A DNA stretch of 64,000 nt from Streptomyces klenkii (GTDB lineage: Bacteria > Actinomycetota > Actinomycetes > Streptomycetales > Streptomycetaceae): NCBI RefSeq assembly GCF_003626645.1, contig NZ_RBAM01000012.1:62001-126000 (forward strand), given 5' to 3'. Within the stretch, counting starts at the first letter, position 1. Every line of letters starts with the position of its first letter. The notes beneath the pieces were generated by a model, which had not been told where the DNA came from, searched no databases, and saw only the letters and a program-made list of their open reading frames with translations. The position numbers and the translations under genes were made by a program. This document shows positions 24,234 to 33,160 of the stretch, one piece after another.

Positions 24234-25850
24234 TCAGCAGGAGCGGCTGTCCTCCGTCAGTTCACCCTGGGCGGTGGCCAGGGTCCGGTCGTAGCAGGCA
24301 CCCGGCCCGAGGAGGCGGTAGCGCTCGCGTGAGACGCCGGTCGCGTGCCGCTGCTCGCGGGGGACGTTCTGGTTGTACGCGGCGTCACCCGTGTAGGTGT
24401 CGTCGAGCCGCGACCAGCCGATCCTCTTCCCGGCGCGGAGCGTGACGCTGTCGGAGCGGTCTCCCATGGTCATCACGGTGCGCAGCCGGTCGCCGGAGCC
24501 GATGGTGATCTCGCCGTCCATGCTGTAGGCGCGGTGGGCACGGGTCGTGACGGCGGGCCCGCGGCCGGCCACGGTGACGTTCTCGTCGTCCGTCCAGCGG
24601 GCCCGGAGCCCGTCCTTCGATTCGCCGTCGGTCCAGCGGTGAGTGGAGGCGGCGGCGACATTGCGGGTCACCGTGGTCGCCACCCTGCCGTGCGAGGTGT
24701 CGACGTAGCCGGCGACCGTCAGGGAGTGCCCGCCGTCGGCCTTCAGGGTGTGCTCGGTGCCGGGCTCGTAGGCGACCGTGTTCGCGGGCGCGCCGGTCCT
24801 GTGTGCGGTAAGGGCGCCGGTGACGCGGTCGGCCTTGGCGTCCTGCCACACCAGAACGTTGGTGGGGGTGCTCCAGCCGCTCTGCCCCTCGGGCACTCCG
24901 GCCACCGAGACCGTGATCCGGTGCGGCTTGCCGTCGTTGAGCTGCCCGGCGAACGGCGTCAGGTCGTACTCCAGCGGCCGCACGTCGAAGGCGCGCGGCC
25001 CGGGGACGACGTACCACAGGAAGGGGTTGGACCAGCCGCCTGTCCATACCGTGGGGAAGGGCGCGGCGATGCCGGCGAGCTTGCCGTCCACGGACACCTG
25101 GACCTCGCGGTACGGGCCGTCCTTGGCCTTGCAGGAGTACGGTGCGGCGTCCGGCACGGTCAGGTACCAGAACTCCTCGCAGCCGCCGCCCGAGCCCGTG
25201 GCGTACACCTCCGCGACGATCCGCTCGCTGTTGCGCGGCGCGGTGAGCATGCCTTCGTAGGACGTGCCGGCGTTGTGCGCGCTGTCGAGAGTGAGGACTT
25301 TGTCGGGCGTCTGTGCCGGCCCGGTCCGTCCCTCGGCGGCGTAGAAGGTCAGCGTCGCCTTGACCTTGATGACTCCGGTGTAGGTCTCGTTCACCAGGTT
25401 GCCGATGAGCATCTCTACGGGCTGCCGGTCCCGGAACGTGGCGGAGTAGCGGGTGACGTCCTTTTCCACATGCCAGGTGATGCCTTCGGGCGAGGGCTCC
25501 GGGGTGGAGGTGCGCAGCACTTCCACCCCGCCGACCTGGAGGTAGCCGAGGCGGTCGTACTGCCGTCCGGCAACGGCTCCGTCGAGCCGCAGGACAACCT
25601 TGTTCCAGCGGTCGCCGCAGCCCTTGGGGGGCAGGTACGTGCTCTTGTAGGGCGTGTAGTCGCGGAATTCGGTGTCGGCGAGCGTCACCGTGCAGGACTT
25701 GGTGTCCGGTACGGCGACGGGCGGCCCGGCAGTGACCGGGTCGTGCCAGTCGGTGCCGAACTCGGTCGGCGGGCCGGCGGCCAGGGCGGGGCTCACGCCC
25801 AGCGCCAGGCCGGCGGCCGCGGCACACACTGCGAGGAACAGTCGTCTCAT
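24234..25850 (-). CDS. Secreted peptide-N4-asparagine amidase A-like protein (PNGase A family)
   Basis: 538 residues. A signal peptide covers about residues 1-26 (MRRLFLAVCAAAAGLALG, then PALAAG). The PNGase A domain begins around residue 45 with CTVTLADTEFRDYTPYKS and runs through GDRWNKVVLRLDG, GRQYDRLGYLQVGGVEVLRT and ITWHVEKDVTRYSA. The second jelly-roll holds GWSNPFLWYVVPGPRAFDV. Plant PNGase A cleaves N-glycans from glycopeptides, so a bacterial secreted member could deglycosylate plant or fungal glycoproteins. Activity here is inferred. Several cysteines suggest extracellular disulfides. ATG 25850 has no strong ribosome site. Confidence 0.8.
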   Translation of the reverse strand: MRRLFLAVCAAAAGLALGVSPALAAGPPTEFGTDWHDPVTAGPPVAVPDTKSCTVTLADTEFRDYTPYKSTYLPPKGCGDRWNKVVLRLDGAVAGRQYDRLGYLQVGGVEVLRTSTPEPSPEGITWHVEKDVTRYSATFRDRQPVEMLIGNLVNETYTGVIKVKATLTFYAAEGRTGPAQTPDKVLTLDSAHNAGTSYEGMLTAPRNSERIVAEVYATGSGGGCEEFWYLTVPDAAPYSCKAKDGPYREVQVSVDGKLAGIAAPFPTVWTGGWSNPFLWYVVPGPRAFDVRPLEYDLTPFAGQLNDGKPHRITVSVAGVPEGQSGWSTPTNVLVWQDAKADRVTGALTAHRTGAPANTVAYEPGTEHTLKADGGHSLTVAGYVDTSHGRVATTVTRNVAAASTHRWTDGESKDGLRARWTDDENVTVAGRGPAVTTRAHRAYSMDGEITIGSGDRLRTVMTMGDRSDSVTLRAGKRIGWSRLDDTYTGDAAYNQNVPREQRHATGVSRERYRLLGPGACYDRTLATAQGELTEDSRSC

Positions 25851-25870
25851 GGGGCAGGAGTGAAGCGCCT

Positions 25871-25884
25871 CGCACTGTAGTGCG
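25871..25884. promoter_or_regulatory. 14-bp palindrome CGCACT-GT-AGTGCG in a divergent promoter
   Basis: A perfect palindrome 20 bases upstream of the PNGase A-like gene, with an extra half-site AGTGCG at 25915-25920 on the way to the divergent ABC gene. It resembles a dimeric repressor operator. No regulator gene is adjacent, so the binding protein is unknown. Confidence 0.45.
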
Positions 25885-26000
25885 CCAGGGCCCCTTTTGG
25901 CCTGACTCGGCATCAGTGCGCGAAAACCAGTTGAATGCGGCACTCCAGTGGCGCGAACCTTTCACAACTCCTGCCGGCCCGCCCACCCCCTTGGGATGTC

Positions 26001-27860
26001 ATGCAGATTCGCGACCTTCCGTACTCCGATCCCGGCCGGCCCGACACGAGGTCGGGACCGCGTCTCCTGCTCTGGCTCGGACGGAACCAACTGGCGGGCC
26101 AGGCCCGGGCCCTGGTGTGGGGCGTGGTGCACATGGCCGCCGTGGCCGCGCTGCCGGTGGCCCTCGGCATCGCCGTGCAGGCCGTGATCGACCGCTCGGG
26201 CGCCCGGCTGGCCGTGGCGGGCGGACTGATGGTGCTGCTGGGCGTGCTCATAGCGCTGGGCGACACGATGCTGCACCGCACGGCGATCACCAACTGGATC
26301 ACTGCGGCCGCCCGGTTGCAGCAGCTTCTGGCCCGTAAGACGGCCGAGTTGGGCGCCACCCTGACCCGCCAGGTCGCCGCCGGGGAAGTCGTGGCGGTAT
26401 CGACGGCCGATGTCGAGAAGATCGGCTGGTTCGTGGAGGCCCTCTCGCGCTTCGCCTCCGCGCTGTTCACCACGCTCGCCGTGTGCGCGGCCCTCGTGGT
26501 CTACCAGCCCGCCCTGGGCACGCTGATCGCGCTGGCGGTGCCCGCGCTGGTCCTGGCCGTGCTCCCCCTGCTGCCGCCGGCGACGAAGCGGGCGGACGAG
26601 CAGCGCGAGAAGGCGGGTTACGCCACGGAGCTGGCCTCCGACACCGTGGCCGGACTGCGCGTGCTGCGCGGCATCGGCGGCGAGGAGCTGTTCCTGGACC
26701 GCTACCGGCGCGCCTCCCAGGAGGTGCGCCGGGCAGCCGTGCGCAGCGCCCGGATGTGGGCGCTGATCGCGGCGGTCCAGGTGCTGCTGCCGGGGCTGCT
26801 GCTGATCGCGGTGGTCGGCTACGGGGCCGGGCTGGTGGAGGACGGCAGGGTCGGCATCGGTGAACTGGTCACCGTCTACGGCGTGGTCACGTTCCTCCTC
26901 TTCCCTCTGCGGGTGTTCGAAGAGATCGCCATGGCGTACTCCTTCTCCCGTCCGTCGGCGGCGCGCGCGGCGCGCGTGCTGTCCTTGGCCCGCACGGCCG
27001 GCTCAGCCGACTCAGCTCGTACAGCCGGCTCGGCCCGTACAGCCCCGGGCGAAGGGCCCGCAGCCGCACCGGCCGGGGATCTGTACGACCCGGCGAGCGG
27101 CCTGTCGGCCCCGGCCGGGCTGCTGACCGCGGTGGTGTGCGGTGACCCCGATGTGGCGGGCCGGCTGGCCGACCGGCTGGGCGGGCATGCCTCGGCCGGC
27201 CCCGAAGGGGTGTCGTCGGCACTGCTGGGCGGCGTCGCACTGGACGAGCTGCCGTTGGAGGCGGCCCGTACCGCGGTGCTCGTCCAGGACAAGGACCCGG
27301 TGCTGCTGTCGGGGACGCTCGCCGAGCTGCTGGACGTGCCCGCCTCGGGCGCCGTGGCGGCCGAGGCCGCGCTGGCCGCGGCGCAGTGCGGCGATGTGCT
27401 GACCGCCCTGGCGCAGGCTTCTCCGGACGCCTCAGGCGACCCGATGCGAGCCCGGATCACCGAGCGGGGCCGCTCGCTGTCGGGAGGGCAGCGGCAGCGG
27501 CTGGCGCTGGCCCGGTCGCTGGTGACCGACCCGCAGGTGCTGGTGCTCGACGAGCCGACGTCCGCGGTCGACTCGCACACGGAGGCGCGGATCGCCGACG
27601 GGCTGCGGGCGCTGCGGCAGAGCCGTACGACGGTGGTGTTCTCCTCCAGCCCGCTGCTGCTCGACCGTGCGGACCGCGTGGTGTTCGTGCAGGAGAGCCG
27701 GGCCGTGGCGGTGGGCACGCACCGCGGGCTGCTGCACGACGACCCGGCGTACCGCGCCGTGGTCACCCGGGAGACGGACGCCGTGACGGCGCAGGCCCGG
27801 CCGAGGGACGCGGAGCTCTCCGGGCTCGGCGGGAGCGAACAGATCGAGGAGTCGGCATGA
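26001..27860 (+). CDS. ABC exporter subunit 1, degenerate ATPase site
   Basis: About 619 residues: six helices (about 40-320) then a nucleotide-binding domain. The Walker A loop is lost, since the segment reads CGDPDVAGRLAD near residue 378 instead of GxxGxGKS. The H-loop His is also gone (VVFSSSPLLLD). The signature SLSGGQRQRLALARSL and Walker B VLVLDEPTSAVD are intact. It should therefore pair with the next gene, which has the opposite pattern. Its linker region (about residues 330-360) is a Ser/Ala/Thr repeat. ATG 26001 or ATG 25935 could start it. The stop overlaps the next start in ATGA. Confidence 0.85.
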   Translation: MQIRDLPYSDPGRPDTRSGPRLLLWLGRNQLAGQARALVWGVVHMAAVAALPVALGIAVQAVIDRSGARLAVAGGLMVLLGVLIALGDTMLHRTAITNWITAAARLQQLLARKTAELGATLTRQVAAGEVVAVSTADVEKIGWFVEALSRFASALFTTLAVCAALVVYQPALGTLIALAVPALVLAVLPLLPPATKRADEQREKAGYATELASDTVAGLRVLRGIGGEELFLDRYRRASQEVRRAAVRSARMWALIAAVQVLLPGLLLIAVVGYGAGLVEDGRVGIGELVTVYGVVTFLLFPLRVFEEIAMAYSFSRPSAARAARVLSLARTAGSADSARTAGSARTAPGEGPAAAPAGDLYDPASGLSAPAGLLTAVVCGDPDVAGRLADRLGGHASAGPEGVSSALLGGVALDELPLEAARTAVLVQDKDPVLLSGTLAELLDVPASGAVAAEAALAAAQCGDVLTALAQASPDASGDPMRARITERGRSLSGGQRQRLALARSLVTDPQVLVLDEPTSAVDSHTEARIADGLRALRQSRTTVVFSSSPLLLDRADRVVFVQESRAVAVGTHRGLLHDDPAYRAVVTRETDAVTAQARPRDAELSGLGGSEQIEESA

Positions 27861-29638
27861 TCGGTGTGGCACCCCCCGCGCACGACCCCGCGGCCCCGGA
27901 GTCGGCGACGACCCTCCCGGTGGCCGGGCCCGCGACCGTACGGGCCTACGTGCGCGAGCTGCTCCGCAGACACCGCAGGGCGTTCGTGCTGCTGGTGACG
28001 GTGAACGCCGTCGCCGTGACCGCTTCCATGACCGGCCCCTACCTGCTGGGCGGGATGGTCGAGGACCTGTCGGCCGGGGCGGCGGAGGTCCATCTGGGGC
28101 GCACGCTCTCGCTGTTCGCCGTCGCTCTGGCCGTGCAGGCCGTGTTCGTGCACATGGTGCGGCTGCGCGGGTCGGTGCTCGGCGAGGAGATCCTGGCGGA
28201 CCTGCGCGAGGACTTCCTGGTGCGGTCGGTGGGGCTGCCGCCGGGCGTCCTGGAACGGGCCGGCACCGGTGACCTGCTGTCGCGGATCACGACCGACATC
28301 GACCGGCTGGCGAACGCCATGCGCGAGGCCGTGCCCCAGCTGGCGATCGGCTTCGTCTGGGCGGCGCTGCTGCTGGGAGCGCTGGCGGTGACGGCGCCGC
28401 CGCTCGCGCTGTGCGTGCTGGTCGCCGTACCGGTGCTCGTCATCGGCTGCCGCTGGTACTTCCGCCGGGCACCCGGCGCCTACCGTTCGGAGGCCGCGGG
28501 GTACGCGGCCGTGGCGGCGTCGCTCACCGAGACCGTCGATGCCGGGCGGACCGTCGAAGCGCACCGCCTGGGCGAGCGCCGCGTGGCGCTGTCCGACCGG
28601 CGGGTCGCCGAGTGGACCCAATGGGAGCGGTACACGCTATGGCTGCGGTCGGTCCTCTTCCCGGTGATCAACGCGACCCACTCGCTGGTCTTCGGCTCCG
28701 TGCTGATCATCGGCGGGGTCTTCGTGTTGCAGGGCTGGGTATCGGTGGGGCAGCTCACGACGGGCGCGCTCTTCGCGCAGATGCTCGTCGAGCCCGTCGG
28801 CCTGATCCTGCGCTGGTACGACGAGCTCCAGATCGCGCAGGTGTCGCTCGCCCGGCTGGTGGGGGTGCGCGAGATCGGGACGGGCGGCGCGGACGACGGC
28901 ACGGACCCGAAGGGCCGGGAGGTGCGGGCCGACGAGGTGCGGTTCGGCTACCTGGCGGGCAACGACGTGCTGCACGGCGTCTCCCTGAAGGTCCGGCCGG
29001 GGAGCCGGGTGGCGCTGGTCGGGCCGTCCGGCGCGGGGAAGTCGACGCTGGGCCGGCTGCTGGCCGGCGTCTACGCGCCGCGCTCGGGCGCGGTGACGCT
29101 GGGCGGCGCGGAGCTCGCGCGGATGCCCGCGGAGCGGGTGCGCCGCCACGTGGCCCTGGTCAATCAGGAGCACCACGTCTTCGTGGGGTCACTGCGCGAC
29201 AACCTGCTCCTCGCCCGGACGGACGCCGGGGACGGCGAGCTGTGGGCCGCCCTCGGCGCCGTGGACGCCGACGGCTGGGCGCGGGCGCTCGCGGACGGCC
29301 TGGACACGGCGGTGGGCTCGGGCGGGCTCGCGCTCACCCCGGCACAAGCCCAGCAGGTCGCGTTGGCGCGGCTCGTGCTCGCCGATCCGCACACGCTGGT
29401 GCTGGACGAGGCGACTTCGCTGCTGGACCCGCGTGCGGCCCGGCACCTGGAGCGTTCGCTGGCGACGGTCCTGGAGGGCCGTACGGTGGTGGCCATCGCG
29501 CACCGGCTGCATACCGCCCATGACGCGGACGTGATCGCGGTGGCGGAGGACGGCCGGATCTCCGAGCTGGGCAGCCACGACGAGCTGGTCGCGGCGGGCG
29601 GTGCGTACGCGGCGCTGTGGCGCTCCTGGCACCGGTAG
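27857..29638 (+). CDS. ABC exporter subunit 2, intact Walker sites and degenerate signature
   Basis: 593 residues: membrane domain (about 40-310) and nucleotide-binding domain. Walker A GPSGAGKST (about residue 390), Walker B LVLDEATSLLD and H-loop AIAHRLHTAHD are intact. The signature that should read LSGGQ is LALTPAQAQQ. Combined with subunit 1, one composite ATP site is fully canonical and the other fully degenerate, so a heterodimer is required for ATP hydrolysis. The ATGA overlap with subunit 1 supports equal production. Substrate unknown; the neighbouring PNGase A-like gene is on the other strand. Confidence 0.88.
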   Translation: MIGVAPPAHDPAAPESATTLPVAGPATVRAYVRELLRRHRRAFVLLVTVNAVAVTASMTGPYLLGGMVEDLSAGAAEVHLGRTLSLFAVALAVQAVFVHMVRLRGSVLGEEILADLREDFLVRSVGLPPGVLERAGTGDLLSRITTDIDRLANAMREAVPQLAIGFVWAALLLGALAVTAPPLALCVLVAVPVLVIGCRWYFRRAPGAYRSEAAGYAAVAASLTETVDAGRTVEAHRLGERRVALSDRRVAEWTQWERYTLWLRSVLFPVINATHSLVFGSVLIIGGVFVLQGWVSVGQLTTGALFAQMLVEPVGLILRWYDELQIAQVSLARLVGVREIGTGGADDGTDPKGREVRADEVRFGYLAGNDVLHGVSLKVRPGSRVALVGPSGAGKSTLGRLLAGVYAPRSGAVTLGGAELARMPAERVRRHVALVNQEHHVFVGSLRDNLLLARTDAGDGELWAALGAVDADGWARALADGLDTAVGSGGLALTPAQAQQVALARLVLADPHTLVLDEATSLLDPRAARHLERSLATVLEGRTVVAIAHRLHTAHDADVIAVAEDGRISELGSHDELVAAGGAYAALWRSWHR

Positions 29639-29655
29639 CCGCCCGTGCCGGGCGG
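29639..29655. terminator. Hairpin CCGCCCG-TGC-CGGGCGG between convergent genes
   Basis: Perfect 7-bp stem with a three-base loop directly after the ABC subunit 2 stop, followed by a second small CCCGGG-TGC-CCCGGG hairpin. It lies tail-to-tail with the membrane hydrolase gene. Confidence 0.65.
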
Positions 29656-29671
29656 GCCCGGGTGCCCCGGG

Positions 29672-30463
29672 TCAGATGAACTCCAGGGCCCCGAGCCCGC
29701 CCAGGCCGCCGAGCACGAGGAAGGCCGGCATGAGGACCTTGAGCTCCACCCAGCTGCCCGCCCGGAAGCGCATGGCCTTCGGCGGTCCGATCGGGTACCA
29801 GCGCTTGCGGCCGATGGGTATGGGCCACAGGATCGGGCAGCCGGAGACGGTCAGTGCGTCGCCGATGTCGTGGACGAGGGCGCCGAGGACGATCGGCAGG
29901 CCCAGCCACAGGTACTCCTGGCCGGGGCCGGAGAAGAGCCAGTCGGCGCCGTTGCCCGGCTCGTTCAGGACGCCGGCCAGTATCCAGGCGCTGGTGGCCC
30001 CGAGGAGCCACACCAGGACGTCGCTGGAAGTGCGGGCCGCGCGCCACAGGAGCCCTTCGACCGCGAGCACGAGGTGGACGAAGAGGATGCCGAGGACGGC
30101 CCAGCGCCCGCCCGTGACCGCCAGTGCCGAGGTGCCGGCGCCTATGAGGACGGCCCACAGCCAGGTGTGGGTGAGCGTGCGGTGGCCGCCGTTGCGGCGC
30201 GGGTCGCCGTGACCGCGGGTGGCCTTGTAGACGGAGTGCGACAGCTTGTCGATGACGCCGCACAGGACGCGGGACACCGGGCCGAAGGCGCGCGATATCG
30301 TCGCCGACTTGTGGTCGAGGTCCGGGGCGAGTGCCGCTCCGGCGCAGATCAGGGCGCCGACGACGAGCACCGGCCAGGGCATCGGCTCGCCGGCGGCCGC
30401 CATCGCCGATCCCACTCCCAGCCAGGCGGCCGCTCCCGAGAGCGAGTGCGCCGGTCCCATCAT
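29672..30463 (-). CDS. Membrane-bound metal-dependent hydrolase (YdjM/DUF457-like)
   Basis: About 263 residues with several helices. Likely metal ligands are the His in MGPAHSLSGA at the N-terminus, LAPDLDHKSA, HRTLTHTW and the His-Asp of GALVHDIGDALT. This pattern matches the YdjM group of inner-membrane hydrolases, whose substrates are poorly known. ATG 30463 is chosen because GGGA lies six bases before it. GTG 30475 would have its ribosome site touching the start codon. It is divergent from the DUF3516 helicase gene. Confidence 0.8.
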   Translation of the reverse strand: MMGPAHSLSGAAAWLGVGSAMAAAGEPMPWPVLVVGALICAGAALAPDLDHKSATISRAFGPVSRVLCGVIDKLSHSVYKATRGHGDPRRNGGHRTLTHTWLWAVLIGAGTSALAVTGGRWAVLGILFVHLVLAVEGLLWRAARTSSDVLVWLLGATSAWILAGVLNEPGNGADWLFSGPGQEYLWLGLPIVLGALVHDIGDALTVSGCPILWPIPIGRKRWYPIGPPKAMRFRAGSWVELKVLMPAFLVLGGLGGLGALEFI

Positions 30464-30597
30464 GGTCGTTCCCACTTCCTGTGCCTGACGGCGTGCGCTG
30501 TTCTGACGCCGGGTCGGCGACTCAGCGTAGCGTCCGGATGATCACCATTGGACCGGCCGGTTCCCTGATCCGGTCCGGGGCCAGGCAGTATGGAGGG

Positions 30598-33111
30598 GTG
30601 ACCCTTATCGATCAGATGCCGAGCCATGCCGACCCCGATGCCCTTTTCGAAGCCTTCTCGACCTGGGCCGAGGAGCGGGGCATCTCGCTGTACCCCGCGC
30701 AGGAGGAGGCGCTGATCGAGGTGGTCTCCGGGGCGAACGTGATCCTTTCGACCCCCACCGGCTCCGGCAAGAGCCTCGTCGCGGCCGGCGCGCACTTCAC
30801 CGCGCTCGCCAACGACCAGGTGACCTTCTACACCGCGCCCATCAAGGCGCTGGTGTCGGAGAAGTTCTTCGACCTGTGCAAGATGTTCGGCACGGAGAAC
30901 GTCGGCATGCTCACGGGCGACGCCTCGGTCAACGCCGACGCGCCCATCATCTGCTGCACCGCCGAGGTGCTCGCCTCCATCGCGCTGCGGGACGGCAAGG
31001 ACGCCGACATCGGCCAGGTCGTGATGGATGAGTTCCACTTCTATGCGGAGCCGGACCGGGGCTGGGCCTGGCAGATCCCGCTGCTGGAGCTGCCCCAGGC
31101 GCAGTTCATCCTGATGTCGGCCACTCTGGGCGATGTGTCCCGGTTCAAGGATGACCTGACCCGGCGCACGGGGCGCCCCACCGCCGTGGTCCGCTCGGCG
31201 ACCCGGCCCGTGCCGCTCTCCTACGAGTACCGCTCGACGCCGCTCACCGACACCCTCACCGAGCTGCTCCAGACGCACCAGGCGCCCGTCTACATCGTGC
31301 ACTTCACGCAGGCCGCGGCCGTGGAGCGGGCACAGGCGCTGATGAGCATCAACATGTGCTCGCGCGAGGAGAAGGACGAGATCGCCAAGCTGATCGGCAA
31401 TTTCCGCTTCACCACCAAGTTCGGCCGGAACCTCTCGCGCTACGTCCGGCACGGCATCGGCGTGCACCATGCGGGCATGCTGCCCAAGTACCGCCGCCTG
31501 GTGGAGCGGCTGGCGCAGGCGGGTCTGCTGAAGGTCATCTGCGGTACGGACACCCTCGGCGTCGGCGTCAACGTGCCGATCCGCACGGTGCTGTTCACCG
31601 CACTCACCAAGTACGACGGCCAGCGGGTGCGGACGCTGCGGGCGCGGGAGTTCCACCAGATCGCGGGCCGCGCGGGGCGGGCCGGCTACGACACGGCCGG
31701 CTTCGTCGTCGCCCAGGCGCCGGAACACGTCGTCGAGAACGAGAAGGCGCTGGCGAAGGCCGGCGACGACCCCAAGAAGCGGCGCAAGGTGGTCCGCAAG
31801 AAGGCTCCCGAGGGCTTCGTCAACTGGGGCGAGAACACCTTCGAGAAGCTCATCGCCTCCGAGCCGGAGCAGCTGACCTCGCGCTTCCGCGTCACGCACG
31901 CGATGCTGCTGGCGGTCATCGCGCGCCCGGGCAACGCCTTCGACGCGATGCGCCGCCTGCTGGAGGACAACCACGAGCCGCGCCGGAACCAGCTGCGGCA
32001 CATCCGCCGCGCCATCGCGATCTTCCGCTCCCTGCTCGACGGCGGCGTGGTCGAGCGGCTCGAGCAGCCCGACGCCGAGGGCCGGATCGTCCGCCTGACC
32101 GTGGACCTCCAGTCGGACTTCGCGCTCAACCAGCCGCTGTCCACGTTCGCGCTCGCCGCCTTCGAGCTCCTGGACCCGGAGTCCCCGTCCTACGCCCTGG
32201 ACATGGTCTCGGTGGTCGAGTCCACGCTGGACGACCCGCGGCAGATCCTCGCGGCGCAGCAGAACAAGGCGCGCGGCGAGGCCGTCGCGGCGATGAAGGC
32301 GGACGGCGTCGAGTACGAGGACCGCATGGAGCGGCTCATGGACGTGACGTACCCCAAGCCGCTGGACGAGCTGCTGACCCACGCCTACGACCTCTACCGC
32401 AAGAGCCACCCCTGGGTCGGCGACCACCCGCTGTCGCCGAAGTCGGTCATCCGCGACATGTACGAGCGGGCCATGACCTTCACGGAGTTCACCTCCTTCT
32501 ACGACCTGGCGCGGACCGAGGGCATCGTCCTGCGCTACCTGGCCAGTGCGTACAAGGCGCTGGACCACACCGTCCCCGACGACCTGAAGTCCGACGACTT
32601 CGAGGACCTGATCGCCTGGCTGGGCGAGATGGTGCGCCAGGTCGACTCCAGCCTGCTGGACGAGTGGGAGCAGCTGGCGAACCCCGAGGAGGAGTCGGCC
32701 GAGGAGGCCCAGGACCGCGCCGACCAGGTCAAGCCGGTCACGGCGAACGCCCGCGCCTTCCGGGTGCTGGTGCGCAACGCGCTCTTCCGCCGGGTCGAGC
32801 TGGCCGCCCTCGACAAGGTCGGCGAGCTCGGCGAGATGGACGCCGACGCCGGCTGGGACGAGGACCGCTGGGCCGAAGCCATGGACGCCTACTGGGACGA
32901 GTACGACGACCTGGGGACCGGTCCCGACGCGCGCGGCCCGAAGCTGCTGCGCATCGAGGAGAAGCCGGAGGACGGGCTGTGGCGGGTCCGGCAGACCTTC
33001 GCGGACCCCGGCGGCGACCACGACTGGGGCATCACGGCCGAGGTGGACCTCACCGCCTCCGACGAGGAGGGCCGCGCGGTGGTCCGCGTCGTGGACGTCG
33101 GTCAGCTGTAG
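30598..33111 (+). CDS. DEAD/DEAH-box helicase with DUF3516 C-terminal domain
   Basis: 837 residues, Ski2-like superfamily 2 helicase acting on RNA or DNA. Motif I is STPTGSGKS near residue 60, motif II DEFHF (VMDEFHFYAEPDRG), motif III MSATLG and motif VI QIAGRAGRAGYD near residue 352. The C-terminal half (about 500-837) is the actinobacterial DUF3516 region, rich in Asp/Glu and Trp. GTG 30598 gives the N-terminus MTLIDQMP. A ribosome-site-like GGAGGG touches it, and CAGTAT six bases upstream could be a -10, so a leaderless message is possible. Confidence 0.9.
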   Translation: MTLIDQMPSHADPDALFEAFSTWAEERGISLYPAQEEALIEVVSGANVILSTPTGSGKSLVAAGAHFTALANDQVTFYTAPIKALVSEKFFDLCKMFGTENVGMLTGDASVNADAPIICCTAEVLASIALRDGKDADIGQVVMDEFHFYAEPDRGWAWQIPLLELPQAQFILMSATLGDVSRFKDDLTRRTGRPTAVVRSATRPVPLSYEYRSTPLTDTLTELLQTHQAPVYIVHFTQAAAVERAQALMSINMCSREEKDEIAKLIGNFRFTTKFGRNLSRYVRHGIGVHHAGMLPKYRRLVERLAQAGLLKVICGTDTLGVGVNVPIRTVLFTALTKYDGQRVRTLRAREFHQIAGRAGRAGYDTAGFVVAQAPEHVVENEKALAKAGDDPKKRRKVVRKKAPEGFVNWGENTFEKLIASEPEQLTSRFRVTHAMLLAVIARPGNAFDAMRRLLEDNHEPRRNQLRHIRRAIAIFRSLLDGGVVERLEQPDAEGRIVRLTVDLQSDFALNQPLSTFALAAFELLDPESPSYALDMVSVVESTLDDPRQILAAQQNKARGEAVAAMKADGVEYEDRMERLMDVTYPKPLDELLTHAYDLYRKSHPWVGDHPLSPKSVIRDMYERAMTFTEFTSFYDLARTEGIVLRYLASAYKALDHTVPDDLKSDDFEDLIAWLGEMVRQVDSSLLDEWEQLANPEEESAEEAQDRADQVKPVTANARAFRVLVRNALFRRVELAALDKVGELGEMDADAGWDEDRWAEAMDAYWDEYDDLGTGPDARGPKLLRIEEKPEDGLWRVRQTFADPGGDHDWGITAEVDLTASDEEGRAVVRVVDVGQL

Positions 33112-33160
33112 CCTCCGAGGCGCGGCCCACGCGGCCCGCCCCGGCAGCGAAGGAGGCCCG

